Program-made: the position numbers and the translations under genes | In this document: piece after piece, positions 24,707-31,221 of the stretch | Layout: each line of letters opens with the position of its first letter | Position numbering within the stretch: position 1 is the stretch's first letter | Origin: a virus | Direction: 5' to 3' (one strand) | DNA: 43,728 nucleotides | Virus record (IMG/VR): IMGVR_UViG_3300017917_000276 | Span: 1 to 43,728 of that record | Notes under the pieces: model-generated | What the model was told of the DNA's origin: nothing | Databases searched by the model: none | What the model saw: only the letters and a program-made list of their open reading frames with translations

Positions 24707-25051
24707 ATGAAAATGTACAGAACAGCAATGGGAAAAAGTGTAGATATGGCAGCATTAGCAGCTAAAAATGAAAATACACGTGCTGTGGGTAATATGGGTG
24801 TCAATGCAAGAGGCGACAAAATTGATGGTATGGGCAGAGTAATTCAGCCTGTTACTGAGCGTGTCACTAATAATTATTCAAAAACAGTGGGAAATAAAAC
24901 AGCACAAGCAGGTAGACAACCAACTAGACCTACTCCAAAACCTATCATAGTTGAAGAACTAACACAAGCAGAACGTGAATTAGAAGATAGTTTTGAAGAT
25001 GATTTGGAAGTTGAAAAAATTAAACAACAAGAATTAAAAGGAAAGAAATGA
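24707..25051 (+). CDS. Conserved aquatic-phage protein of unknown function
   Basis: This 114-residue protein has KSVDMAALAAKNENTRAVGNMGVNARGD, a pattern I know from many T4-like phages of aquatic bacteria. A disordered Thr/Pro linker and an acidic helical C-terminus rich in Glu (about 85-114) follow. AAGGAG lies 6 nt before the ATG. The stop overlaps the GroES-like gene by 4 nt (ATGA), so the two are coupled. The function is not known. The conserved N-terminal motif and acidic tail might mediate protein binding. Confidence 0.75.
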   Translation: MKMYRTAMGKSVDMAALAAKNENTRAVGNMGVNARGDKIDGMGRVIQPVTERVTNNYSKTVGNKTAQAGRQPTRPTPKPIIVEELTQAERELEDSFEDDLEVEKIKQQELKGKK

Positions 25052-25425
25052 CAGATTATAAAAAACCAGCATTCAGTCCTACAAAAGTAGACAAATTGCG
25101 TTTCATGCACGACCAAGTTATTGTTAGTGACATGAAATTTGATGAACGTATTACAAAAGGTGGTATTGTTCTATTGGACGATGACAAAAAGAGTTCTGGT
25201 ATTCGCCCGCGTTGGGCAAAGATTTATGGAACTGGACCAGACCAAACAGACCCAGAACTACAACCCGGCAAGTACATCCTAATCAGTCACGGTCGTTGGA
25301 CCCGCGGTATCACAGTTGAAACTCCAGAGGGCAAAGTCACATTGCGTAAAGTAGACATTAATGATATACTACTTGTGTCGGACGAGCCTATGGAAGATGA
25401 AACAATGAGTGATAAGGTTTACTAA
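25048..25425 (+). CDS. GroES-like co-chaperonin (gp31-type role)
   Basis: This 125-residue protein has the GroES fold pattern. VDKLRFMHDQVIVSDMKFDER is followed by a mobile-loop region ITKGGIVLLDDDKKSSGIRPRWAKIYGTGPD, then LQPGKYILISHGRWTRGITVE and a closing VDINDILLVSDE. GIVLL in the loop is the likely GroEL-contact hydrophobic patch. GroES-type caps close the host GroEL chamber, and T4 replaces host GroES with gp31 to fold its major capsid protein. It has about 15 extra C-terminal acidic residues. It overlaps its upstream neighbour by 4 nt. Confidence 0.85.
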   Translation: MTDYKKPAFSPTKVDKLRFMHDQVIVSDMKFDERITKGGIVLLDDDKKSSGIRPRWAKIYGTGPDQTDPELQPGKYILISHGRWTRGITVETPEGKVTLRKVDINDILLVSDEPMEDETMSDKVY

Positions 25426-25427
25426 AG

Positions 25428-25754
25428 ATGAAATGGTTTTTTAAATGGTTACATGGCAAGATTCAGGATACTCAATATGCTGAGGAAGAAGCTCAACAAG
25501 CTGGTCTAATAATCGGGGCCAGTAACAAAGTAACTAGAGTGCGTAAGAATAATACCATTAGAGAAAGTGATGAATTGGGTTCAGAACCAATTGTATTCAA
25601 AATGTTCAAAGCAAGCGGCGGTTGGGCAATTGAATTTCGTCAATACGATAATCGTAATGACAGAGTAGACACTAATCTATATGTTGTAACCGATGAACAA
25701 GAACTCGGTAAGCATATTTCACAAATCATTACTATGGAGGCATTAAAAAGATGA
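25428..25754 (+). CDS. Hypothetical protein
   Basis: This 108-residue protein has a Trp-rich start (MKWFFKWLHGKIQDTQYAEEE), then a basic RVRKNN segment and a compact beta-rich region IVFKMFKASGGWAIEFRQYDNRNDRVDTNLYVVTDEQELGKHI. The second half looks like a small globular domain with SGGWAIEFRQYD as the core. It sits 2 nt after the GroES-like stop and overlaps the membrane-protein gene by 4 nt, so it is part of the same translation unit. I do not recognise a family. Confidence 0.7.
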   Translation: MKWFFKWLHGKIQDTQYAEEEAQQAGLIIGASNKVTRVRKNNTIRESDELGSEPIVFKMFKASGGWAIEFRQYDNRNDRVDTNLYVVTDEQELGKHISQIITMEALKR

Positions 25755-26437
25755 GTTATTCAGATACATTAGTGTACCGCAGTGCGGCACAAATCAACGA
25801 AGCTATGGGCCGTGTATACGGTTACATGGGGCTTGCTACACTAGTGAGCATGTTTGTAAGTTACGTTGTGGGTAGCGATGCCGAACTTGTAAAGTTTTTC
25901 TTTACAGGTTGGATGCACTACGTAACTATTTTTTCACCCTTGGTAGCAGTTTTCTTAATTACTATTGCATTAAATGCTAACCCACCAAAAGAAATGGCGT
26001 TGTTTATGCTAGTACTCTTTGCGGGACTTATGGGACTGAGTTTCGCAGTAATTTTTGCTGTCTATACAATGTCAAGCATTGTGAGCGCATTTATGGGAGC
26101 ATCAGTATTGTTTGGTACACTGAGTTTATATGGGTATTTCACTAAACAAAGTTTAGACAGTTTGGGTAAGTTTTTATTTGTGGGCTTGATTGCTATCGTT
26201 ATTGCTAGTATAATCAATCTGTTTATAGGAAGTACAGTCGCACAGTTGGTAATTTCAGCACTTGCTATTGTTATCTTTATGGGATTGACAGCCTACGACA
26301 CACAAAAAATTCGTGAACAATTAATGAATTCCAATGATAATGTTGTCGCAGAAATTTCCGGAGCATTGACATTGTACCTAGATTTTATTAACATATTCCT
26401 ATCACTGTTACAACTTTTTGGCAATAAGAAAGACTAA
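25751..26437 (+). CDS. Bax inhibitor-1/YccA-like membrane protein
   Basis: This 228-residue protein has about seven hydrophobic segments (near 25-41, 56-74, 82-96, 97-115, 116-130, 140-160 and 163-181), and a last membrane-associated stretch near 205-223. It carries BI-1 family signatures GLTAYDTQKI and ALTLYLDFINIFLSLLQLFG. D183 and D211 correspond in position to the two aspartates that sense pH in bacterial BI-1 channels. The N-terminal VYGYMGLATLVS also fits. Bacterial YccA modulates the FtsH membrane protease, and BI-1 proteins leak cations or calcium. It is co-translated with its neighbours and next to GroES and gp44 genes, suggesting expression during takeover. Confidence 0.85.
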   Translation: MSYSDTLVYRSAAQINEAMGRVYGYMGLATLVSMFVSYVVGSDAELVKFFFTGWMHYVTIFSPLVAVFLITIALNANPPKEMALFMLVLFAGLMGLSFAVIFAVYTMSSIVSAFMGASVLFGTLSLYGYFTKQSLDSLGKFLFVGLIAIVIASIINLFIGSTVAQLVISALAIVIFMGLTAYDTQKIREQLMNSNDNVVAEISGALTLYLDFINIFLSLLQLFGNKKD

Positions 26438-27364
26438 ATGAAAAATCAACTCTGGGTAGAAAAGTATCGTCCTAAGTCTATTAAAGACTATGTGTTTGTG
26501 GACGAACATCAAAAGCAACAAGTAGAGAAGTGGGTCAAAGAAGGCTCTATTCCTCACTTGTTGTTCAGTGGTGAACCAGGCACAGGTAAGACTACACTTG
26601 CAAAAGTTCTTATCAACGAGCTTGGTGTAGAAGATTATGATGTGCTTGAGATTAACGCAAGTCGTGAACGTGGTATTGATATCATGCGTGACCGTGTTAA
26701 CAGTTTCGCACAGACAATGCCTTTCGGAAAGTTCAAGGTCGTATTATTAGATGAAGCAGACTATGCGACCCCAGACTTTCAGGCTGCGTTGCGCGGCGAC
26801 ATGGAAACATATCACGAAACAGTTAGATTCATTCTAACTTGTAACTATCCTCACAAAATCATCCCGGCATTGCGTGAAAGTCGCTGTCACAAGTTTCATA
26901 TTGCAAAGCCTGACATGACTGAATTTACAGCACGTGCGGCAACTGTGTTGGTCAATGAGAACATTGAATTTGATTTAGATATATTAGATAACTATGTTCG
27001 TGCTTGTTATCCTGATTTGCGTAAAATGCTAAATCAGTTACAAGTCAATAGCATCGATGGTAAACTAAAGCAAGCTGAGTCAGGTGGCACAACTGAAGAT
27101 GCACTATTGCTTGAAGCCACACAATTGTTCAAACAAGGTAAAGTGTTAGAAGCAAGACAGCAATTAATGCAATACATTGCATTGTATCCTACACGAATTG
27201 AAGATTGTTATAAATGGATGTATGACAACCTAGATTTGTGGGGTACATCACAAGAAAAGCGTGACGCTAGCATTATTATCATTCGTAATGGTCTTGCTCA
27301 ACTGCCACTGGTAGGCATACAAGAGATTAGTTTGGCAGCAACATTAGTGGAGCTAACATCGTGA
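26438..27364 (+). CDS. 44: Clamp loader large subunit (gp44-like, RFC family)
   Basis: This 308-residue AAA+ ATPase opens with WVEKYRPKSIKDYVFVDEH, the RFC-box start. Walker A GEPGTGKTT is near residues 45-53 and Walker B VVLLDEADY near 101-109. The SRC arginine-finger motif appears in RESRCHKFHI near 145. The C-terminal half is the helical collar domain. Together with gp62 it loads the gp45 sliding clamp, which serves replication and, in T4, late transcription. No gp62 or gp45 gene is in the window. The gene abuts the BI-1-like stop and overlaps the next gene by GTGA. Confidence 0.92.
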   Translation: MKNQLWVEKYRPKSIKDYVFVDEHQKQQVEKWVKEGSIPHLLFSGEPGTGKTTLAKVLINELGVEDYDVLEINASRERGIDIMRDRVNSFAQTMPFGKFKVVLLDEADYATPDFQAALRGDMETYHETVRFILTCNYPHKIIPALRESRCHKFHIAKPDMTEFTARAATVLVNENIEFDLDILDNYVRACYPDLRKMLNQLQVNSIDGKLKQAESGGTTEDALLLEATQLFKQGKVLEARQQLMQYIALYPTRIEDCYKWMYDNLDLWGTSQEKRDASIIIIRNGLAQLPLVGIQEISLAATLVELTS

Positions 27365-27633
27365 GATATTTGTTAATTACATTTTTTCGTAAACCTGGGG
27401 GACAAATTGACGAACAGGTGGCTGTGGCCAAACGTGTAAAGCCTGCAGACTTACAAACTTGCAACGTAATTCTGGATTATGCCACCAAGCAGGTACAAAA
27501 GTGTGTAATCGAGGGTAAGACGGTTGAAACTGATTGGGAGAAGATGGATGCATATTATAAACAAGTTTATCCTAATTTAATAAGTCAACTAGAAAAAGAA
27601 GCTGTAATAACAGCTAATCAAAAAGGGGCATAA
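27361..27633 (+). CDS. Conserved small protein after gp44, GTG start
   Basis: This 90-residue protein starts at GTG overlapping the gp44 stop (GTGA). It reads MRYLLITFFRKPGGQIDEQVAV, LQTCNVILDYATKQVQKCVIEG, then a WEKMDAYYKQVYPNLISQLEKE helix. I recognise it as a conserved gene of aquatic T4-like phages with no known function. It is about half the size of T4 gp62 and shows no resemblance I can defend, so I do not call it the small clamp-loader subunit. It is the last gene before a bidirectional terminator. Confidence 0.8.
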   Translation: MRYLLITFFRKPGGQIDEQVAVAKRVKPADLQTCNVILDYATKQVQKCVIEGKTVETDWEKMDAYYKQVYPNLISQLEKEAVITANQKGA

Positions 27634-27644
27634 GCCCCTTTTTT
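27620..27644. terminator. Bidirectional terminator between converging transcripts
   Basis: AAAAGGGGC (27621-27629) pairs with GCCCCTTTT (27634-27642) around ATAA, flanked by A- and T-runs, so it can stop transcripts from either side. It separates the plus-strand gp44 operon from the minus-strand phoH, whose stop codon is immediately adjacent. Confidence 0.9.
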
Positions 27645-28426
27645 CATGCATACATTTTTAAAATGTGTTCGATAATACGATGACGTTGTATGTCTCGCAT
27701 ATCGAATTTGCACGACGCCATGCCCGGAATCACCTCCTTCCCTTTTTCTAGCCTAGCTAGTAGGTCTAGTAGCCCATTCTCAGGCGTGCGTCTATCTGTC
27801 TGTTCTACGTCACCAGTGATGACAATCTTGCTACCGATTCCGATACGTGTCATAATCATTTTCAACTGGCTAGGAGTTGCGTTTTGAGCCTCATCTAATA
27901 CAACCCAACTGTTCTTAAAGTTGCGACCTCTACAGAATGCTAGCGGCGCGATTTCAACAATCTGATCCTCAAGCATTTGTGCGATTTCTTTAGTTGTATA
28001 ATATTCTCGCAAAACATCTAATAACGGTCTTGTCCAAGGTTCCATCTTTTGATTGATATCCCCTGGTAAGAAACCGTGCTTTTCGTCATCAACACCGACC
28101 GCAGGTCTAGTTAAAATGATCCTGTCGCACTCGCCGCTTTTCATTGCTTTGATGGCAGCTTGCATGGCTAGATACGTTTTCCCTGTCCCTGCTGGTCCCG
28201 AAACCACAACTATGTCTGTCTTATCATCAAGTAATGCTATGATATATTTTTCTTGATTAATGGATTTGGGGATGAGTTCTACGGGTTTGTGTACCCTTGA
28301 CCTATGAGTTGCTTGATTAAAGTCGATTGTTTTTGATTCATTCGTATAGAATGTCTTGCTTTCTTTTTTACTGTGTGAAAAACGTGTGTCTGTACTTCTT
28401 AATGCGCTAGTTTTTCTTTTGCTCAA
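27644..28426 (-). CDS. phoH: PhoH-like ATPase
   Basis: This PhoH-family protein contains the P-loop VVVSGPAGTGKTYLAMQAA and the sequence RIILTRPAVGVDDEKHGFLPGD. It also has Walker B WVVLDEAQNATPSQLKMIMTRIG and the sensor IVITGDVEQTD. The frame opens at ATG 28450, but that has no ribosome site. A strong AAGGAG lies inside the frame, 6 nt before a TTG at 28426, so I place the start there (260 residues, beginning SKRKTSALRS after Met). PhoH proteins are widespread in aquatic phages. They are linked to phosphate stress in host bacteria and are probably RNA-related helicase/nucleases. Its role in infection is unsettled. Confidence 0.88.
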   Translation of the reverse strand: MSKRKTSALRSTDTRFSHSKKESKTFYTNESKTIDFNQATHRSRVHKPVELIPKSINQEKYIIALLDDKTDIVVVSGPAGTGKTYLAMQAAIKAMKSGECDRIILTRPAVGVDDEKHGFLPGDINQKMEPWTRPLLDVLREYYTTKEIAQMLEDQIVEIAPLAFCRGRNFKNSWVVLDEAQNATPSQLKMIMTRIGIGSKIVITGDVEQTDRRTPENGLLDLLARLEKGKEVIPGMASCKFDMRDIQRHRIIEHILKMYA

Positions 28427-28528
28427 GTTATTCTCCTTTGAAAAGAGCATGAGTACTCATACTACTCAAATACTATTTAATTTTCAGTATTTGTGGTAAA
28501 ATAACATAGTTTTAACACAATTTTACAG

Positions 28529-28536
28529 CATAAATA
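28529..28536 (+). promoter_or_regulatory. Upstream late-promoter-like motif CATAAATA
   Basis: The motif lies 68 nt before the ATG at 28597 in the divergent phoH intergenic region. A second motif follows at 28584. Between them, AACTTTT-C-AAAAGTT (28552-28566) forms a near-perfect palindrome. Confidence 0.4.
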
Positions 28537-28583
28537 TTAGGCTGTCCCTTAAACTTTTCAAAAGTTGTATTCGTTAAGAAAAA

Positions 28584-28592
28584 GATAAATAC
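28584..28592 (+). promoter_or_regulatory. Late promoter GATAAATAC positioned for a leaderless RNA
   Basis: The motif is followed by AACT and then the ATG at 28597. T4 geometry puts the RNA start on the ATG. No ribosome site is present. AGTTGTAT (28563-28570) and ATACAACT (28589-28596) form a perfect 8-bp inverted repeat that would pair just before the start codon in read-through RNA. Confidence 0.6.
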
Positions 28593-28596
28593 AACT

Positions 28597-29205
28597 ATGA
28601 TTAAAACTGCCGACAGATTTTTCAATGACGTTGATTACGTCAGTATCATAGACACTGTAAAGGGTATCTTTACCAGTGACGGGTCTATGGCCGTCCTATT
28701 AGACTTTGAGCGTGTATTAGACGAAGCTGATTTATACGCATTCCGTAACTGGGAACTAGGAGAACTAGTTCAAGGCCCAGTAGTTAAGCGTTACAATGTA
28801 GGTTGCATGTTCATGTGGCCCTACAAACTAATGCCCGATCCTAGAGCATGTAAAAGATTAATACATTTAGGTTGCAAAATCTACTGGAAAAAGACAAAAA
28901 TCAATGTTCCCGTAGAAGTTCAGGATCCTGATGATTACCAGCCCGGAACTCGCTACCCTAAAATGAAGCCAAAGACTGTTTGGTTGGTTTATATTGAAAT
29001 GCCAAAAGAAATCATGGATGATATCCGTGAAGGTTCTATTGACTTAGCAGGACAGAATATTGATTTGAATGAATTAGATGATTCATACGATGAAGATATG
29101 CAAAAAGAAGATAGCGACGGTACCGAAGATGGTGGAAATGAACAACAATCCACACCTGATATGGGAGGTAATGTCGGAGATACTGAACAAATGCCGGCAA
29201 TGTAA
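28597..29205 (+). CDS. Conserved protein of unknown function with acidic tail
   Basis: This 202-residue protein has a globular first part (MIKTADRFFNDVDYVSIIDTV; LLDFERVLDEADLYAFRNWELGELVQGP; RYNVGCMFMWPYKLMPDPRACKRLIHLGCKIYWKK; about residues 1-110). A PKTVWLVYIEMPKEIMDDI segment follows, and then a disordered, very acidic C-terminus (about 150-202) rich in Asp, Glu, Gly and Gln. The globular part looks conserved among aquatic T4-like phages. Late promoter motifs and a structural neighbourhood suggest a virion or assembly role. The transcript may be leaderless. Confidence 0.75.
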   Translation: MIKTADRFFNDVDYVSIIDTVKGIFTSDGSMAVLLDFERVLDEADLYAFRNWELGELVQGPVVKRYNVGCMFMWPYKLMPDPRACKRLIHLGCKIYWKKTKINVPVEVQDPDDYQPGTRYPKMKPKTVWLVYIEMPKEIMDDIREGSIDLAGQNIDLNELDDSYDEDMQKEDSDGTEDGGNEQQSTPDMGGNVGDTEQMPAM

Positions 29206-29207
29206 TT

Positions 29208-29762
29208 ATGACTAAGATATTAAATGAAGGTCTGGACTATCACGATTTAGAAGGTATCATTACACCAACGGTTACTGTCGATGAATACGCCGCTAAGATG
29301 GGCAAGGACAGTGAGATTGTTACATTATCTTTTGTTGTAAACAATAAACAAGCAGGGTCAGATTTAAGTGATTGGTTTGAGCGTGGGTACGATTTTGTAT
29401 TAGACGCACAAGTTAGTGATGGCGAACTAAGTTCAGGTAAATACTTAGTGTTTGTTGAAATGAACCGTAGAACAAGTGTTCCTGAAAGAATTATTAGACT
29501 TATAGATGATTTAGAAACATTAACAGACATTCCTTTAAAAGAATGGACTGTAATAGTTGATAACGAAGAATATGAGCCAGATGAACAGATATTAAAACAA
29601 GTAATTAAACTTTCACCTCAACAATATCGTGAAACCGTTGAACCAGAACAAGAAAAAGAATTAAATGAAATGCGTGAAAAAGCAGGTCTAGAAGTTAAAA
29701 CACTTCATGCAGATAAGCAAGACGCTGATATCAAAGCATTTAAATCAATGGCGGGGTTATAA
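29208..29762 (+). CDS. Putative head-associated protein
   Basis: This 184-residue protein begins MTKILNEGLDYHDLEG, where L-N-E at 5-7 fits the prohead-protease cleavage rule. It then has a compact domain (TVDEYAAKMGKDSEIVTLSFVV; YDFVLDAQVSDGELSSGKYLVFVEMNRR; IIRLIDDLETLTDIPLKEWTV). A helical C-terminus follows and ends DIKAFKSMAGL. That ending resembles the AAWKKLAGI end of the 758-aa head protein, hinting at a common sorting or assembly signal. Function is unknown. It is spaced 2 nt from the upstream gene and 2 nt from the holin gene. Confidence 0.72.
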   Translation: MTKILNEGLDYHDLEGIITPTVTVDEYAAKMGKDSEIVTLSFVVNNKQAGSDLSDWFERGYDFVLDAQVSDGELSSGKYLVFVEMNRRTSVPERIIRLIDDLETLTDIPLKEWTVIVDNEEYEPDEQILKQVIKLSPQQYRETVEPEQEKELNEMREKAGLEVKTLHADKQDADIKAFKSMAGL

Positions 29763-29764
29763 AA

Positions 29765-30337
29765 ATGGCGACATTATTGGCAAAAAAAGCAGGGGCAGAG
29801 ACTCCAATTGCAACAGATGATGAACATCACGAAGTTTTAGCGGCAGATCCTTCTGTCCCGTCATTTCCTCAAGGTAGTAGTTTTGGGAGTACAACAAATG
29901 GATTTGGCAGCACAACAGCATTTGGCTCTTCTCCGACAGCAGGAGTTGGACCATCTAGTCAAGGATTTCAATCCGCAGCAGTGGGCAATTTCTCAGGCTT
30001 ATCACAGTCACAGAATCAACCCCAGCCAAATCTTACAGCCGCGGGTAGTAATGCAGCACAAGGGGCTGATGTATTAGTATCAAATGACAATACTGACTGG
30101 ATCAATAAAAAGTGGCGTCCAGTTATGGGCTGGGTATATATGTTGACATGTACAGTTGATTTTGTCTTATTCCCTATTCTATGGTCTATCTTACAAGCGT
30201 TAAGTAAAGGTAACGTAACAAGTCAATGGCAACCATTAACACTACAAGGTGCTGGTCTTTATCACATCGCAATGGGTGCAGTTCTAGGTATCGCAGCATA
30301 TGGTCGTACCAAAGAAAAGATTGAGGGTAAGTCATAA
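29765..30337 (+). CDS. Holin-like membrane protein with disordered N-terminus
   Basis: This 190-residue protein has a disordered Gly/Ser/Thr/Gln-rich first 110 residues (FGSTTNGFGSTTAFGSS). The C-terminal domain is WRPVMGWVYMLTCTVDFVLFPILWSILQ, then LTLQGAGLYHIAMGAVLGIAAYGRTKEKI, forming two or three membrane helices. This RPxMGW ... GAGLYHIAMGAVLG pattern matches 3TM-type phage holins found in aquatic T4-like phages. Holins form lesions that let the endolysin reach peptidoglycan. The GH19 endolysin gene is 11 kb upstream, so the lysis genes are not adjacent. The long N-terminal tail is unusual for a holin and might control timing. Confidence 0.75.
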   Translation: MATLLAKKAGAETPIATDDEHHEVLAADPSVPSFPQGSSFGSTTNGFGSTTAFGSSPTAGVGPSSQGFQSAAVGNFSGLSQSQNQPQPNLTAAGSNAAQGADVLVSNDNTDWINKKWRPVMGWVYMLTCTVDFVLFPILWSILQALSKGNVTSQWQPLTLQGAGLYHIAMGAVLGIAAYGRTKEKIEGKS

Positions 30338-30366
30338 TTGACTAACAACACGTAAGGTGTTATAAT
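30338..30366 (+). promoter_or_regulatory. Strong sigma70-type promoter before the J-protein gene
   Basis: TTGACT (30338-30343), a 17-nt spacer and a consensus TATAAT (30361-30366) lie 6 nt before the ATG at 30373. Transcription would start at or within 2 nt of the ATG. The nearest AAGG is 15 nt upstream of the ATG, outside such an RNA. An AACAC/GTGTT hairpin (30347-30361) overlaps the spacer. Confidence 0.7.
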
Positions 30367-30372
30367 CACTTA

Positions 30373-31200
30373 ATGGATCACTATAAAACATTGGGTGTTG
30401 CAAAAAATGCAACACCCGATGAAATCAAAAAAGCATATCGCAAATTAGCAAGTCAGCATCACCCAGATAAGGGTGGCGATACCGCTATGTTTCAAAAGAT
30501 AGAAGAAGCATACAGAATTTTATCAGACCCGCAGCAACGACAACAATACGATAATCCTAATCCATTTTTTGGACAAAACCAAGACGGATCCTTTAGACAA
30601 GCAGGCCAAGGATTTCCGGGGGGATTTAATTTCAACTTTAATGGTGTTGATATTAATGACATATTTAGTCAGATGTTTAATCAGCATCAACAACGTCATC
30701 CAAACACACCGCATTCCTACAGAACGACCGTTCACCTAACATTGGAACAGAGTTACTTCGGCGGCACGATGCCTTTGAAACTGCAAACTAATACACAAAT
30801 GTATGCAGTAAACATAGATATTCCCAAAAGTGTAACTGATGGGGGTCAGGTGCGTTATGATAACCTAATACCTAATGCAAGTTTGATTGTTGAATTTAGA
30901 GTTCAGCCACATTTGAAATTTGAAAGAAGGGGTATGGATTTATACTGCAACCAACAAATATCAGTATTAGATTTAATTGTCGGAACGAGTTTTGAATTTA
31001 CTACCATTTCGGGTAAGACATTGGAAGTTAGAGTCCCTCCCAAAACACAACCACATATGCAGTTGAAAATAGCAGGGGAAGGAATGCCCATTCATGGTTC
31101 TACATTATACGGAGACCAAATCATCTTGCTAAAACCATTCGTACCTGATAAGATTGATGACGAGATAACACAAAGTATTTTGCGTTCTAAATCAAAATAA
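30373..31200 (+). CDS. DnaJ/CbpA-type J-domain co-chaperone
   Basis: This 275-residue protein has an N-terminal J domain (MDHYKTLGVAKNATPDEIKKAYRKLASQHHPDKGG) with the HPD motif at 30-32. A Phe/Gly/Asn-rich linker (about 65-110) and two beta-rich substrate-binding domains follow (TVHLTLEQSYFGGTMPLKL; VRVPPKTQPHMQLKIAGEGMP). It lacks the zinc-finger of DnaJ, like CbpA. J-proteins stimulate host DnaK ATPase and deliver clients. A near-consensus sigma70 promoter directly before it implies early expression by host polymerase, and it sits upstream of the ClpA-like gene. T4 itself has no such protein. Confidence 0.9.
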   Translation: MDHYKTLGVAKNATPDEIKKAYRKLASQHHPDKGGDTAMFQKIEEAYRILSDPQQRQQYDNPNPFFGQNQDGSFRQAGQGFPGGFNFNFNGVDINDIFSQMFNQHQQRHPNTPHSYRTTVHLTLEQSYFGGTMPLKLQTNTQMYAVNIDIPKSVTDGGQVRYDNLIPNASLIVEFRVQPHLKFERRGMDLYCNQQISVLDLIVGTSFEFTTISGKTLEVRVPPKTQPHMQLKIAGEGMPIHGSTLYGDQIILLKPFVPDKIDDEITQSILRSKSK

Positions 31201-31203
31201 ATA
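31196..31203 (+). promoter_or_regulatory. Late-promoter-like motif AATAAATA
   Basis: The motif overlaps the J-protein stop and lies 26 nt before the ATG at 31222. Predicted RNA start near 31209 leaves a 13-nt leader with AAAGGAAA as ribosome site. Confidence 0.45.
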
Positions 31204-31221
31204 TTTTTAACAAAGGAAATT

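Noticed and set aside
27361-27633. Small clamp-loader subunit gp62 after gp44
   Set aside because: The position fits, but the protein has only 90 residues and shows no pattern I can tie to gp62, so it is listed as a conserved unknown.
28451-28528. A sigma70 promoter for phoH on the minus strand
   Set aside because: The region is A/T-rich and has several partial boxes, but no -35/-10 pair with a spacer near 17 nt stood out, so none is annotated.
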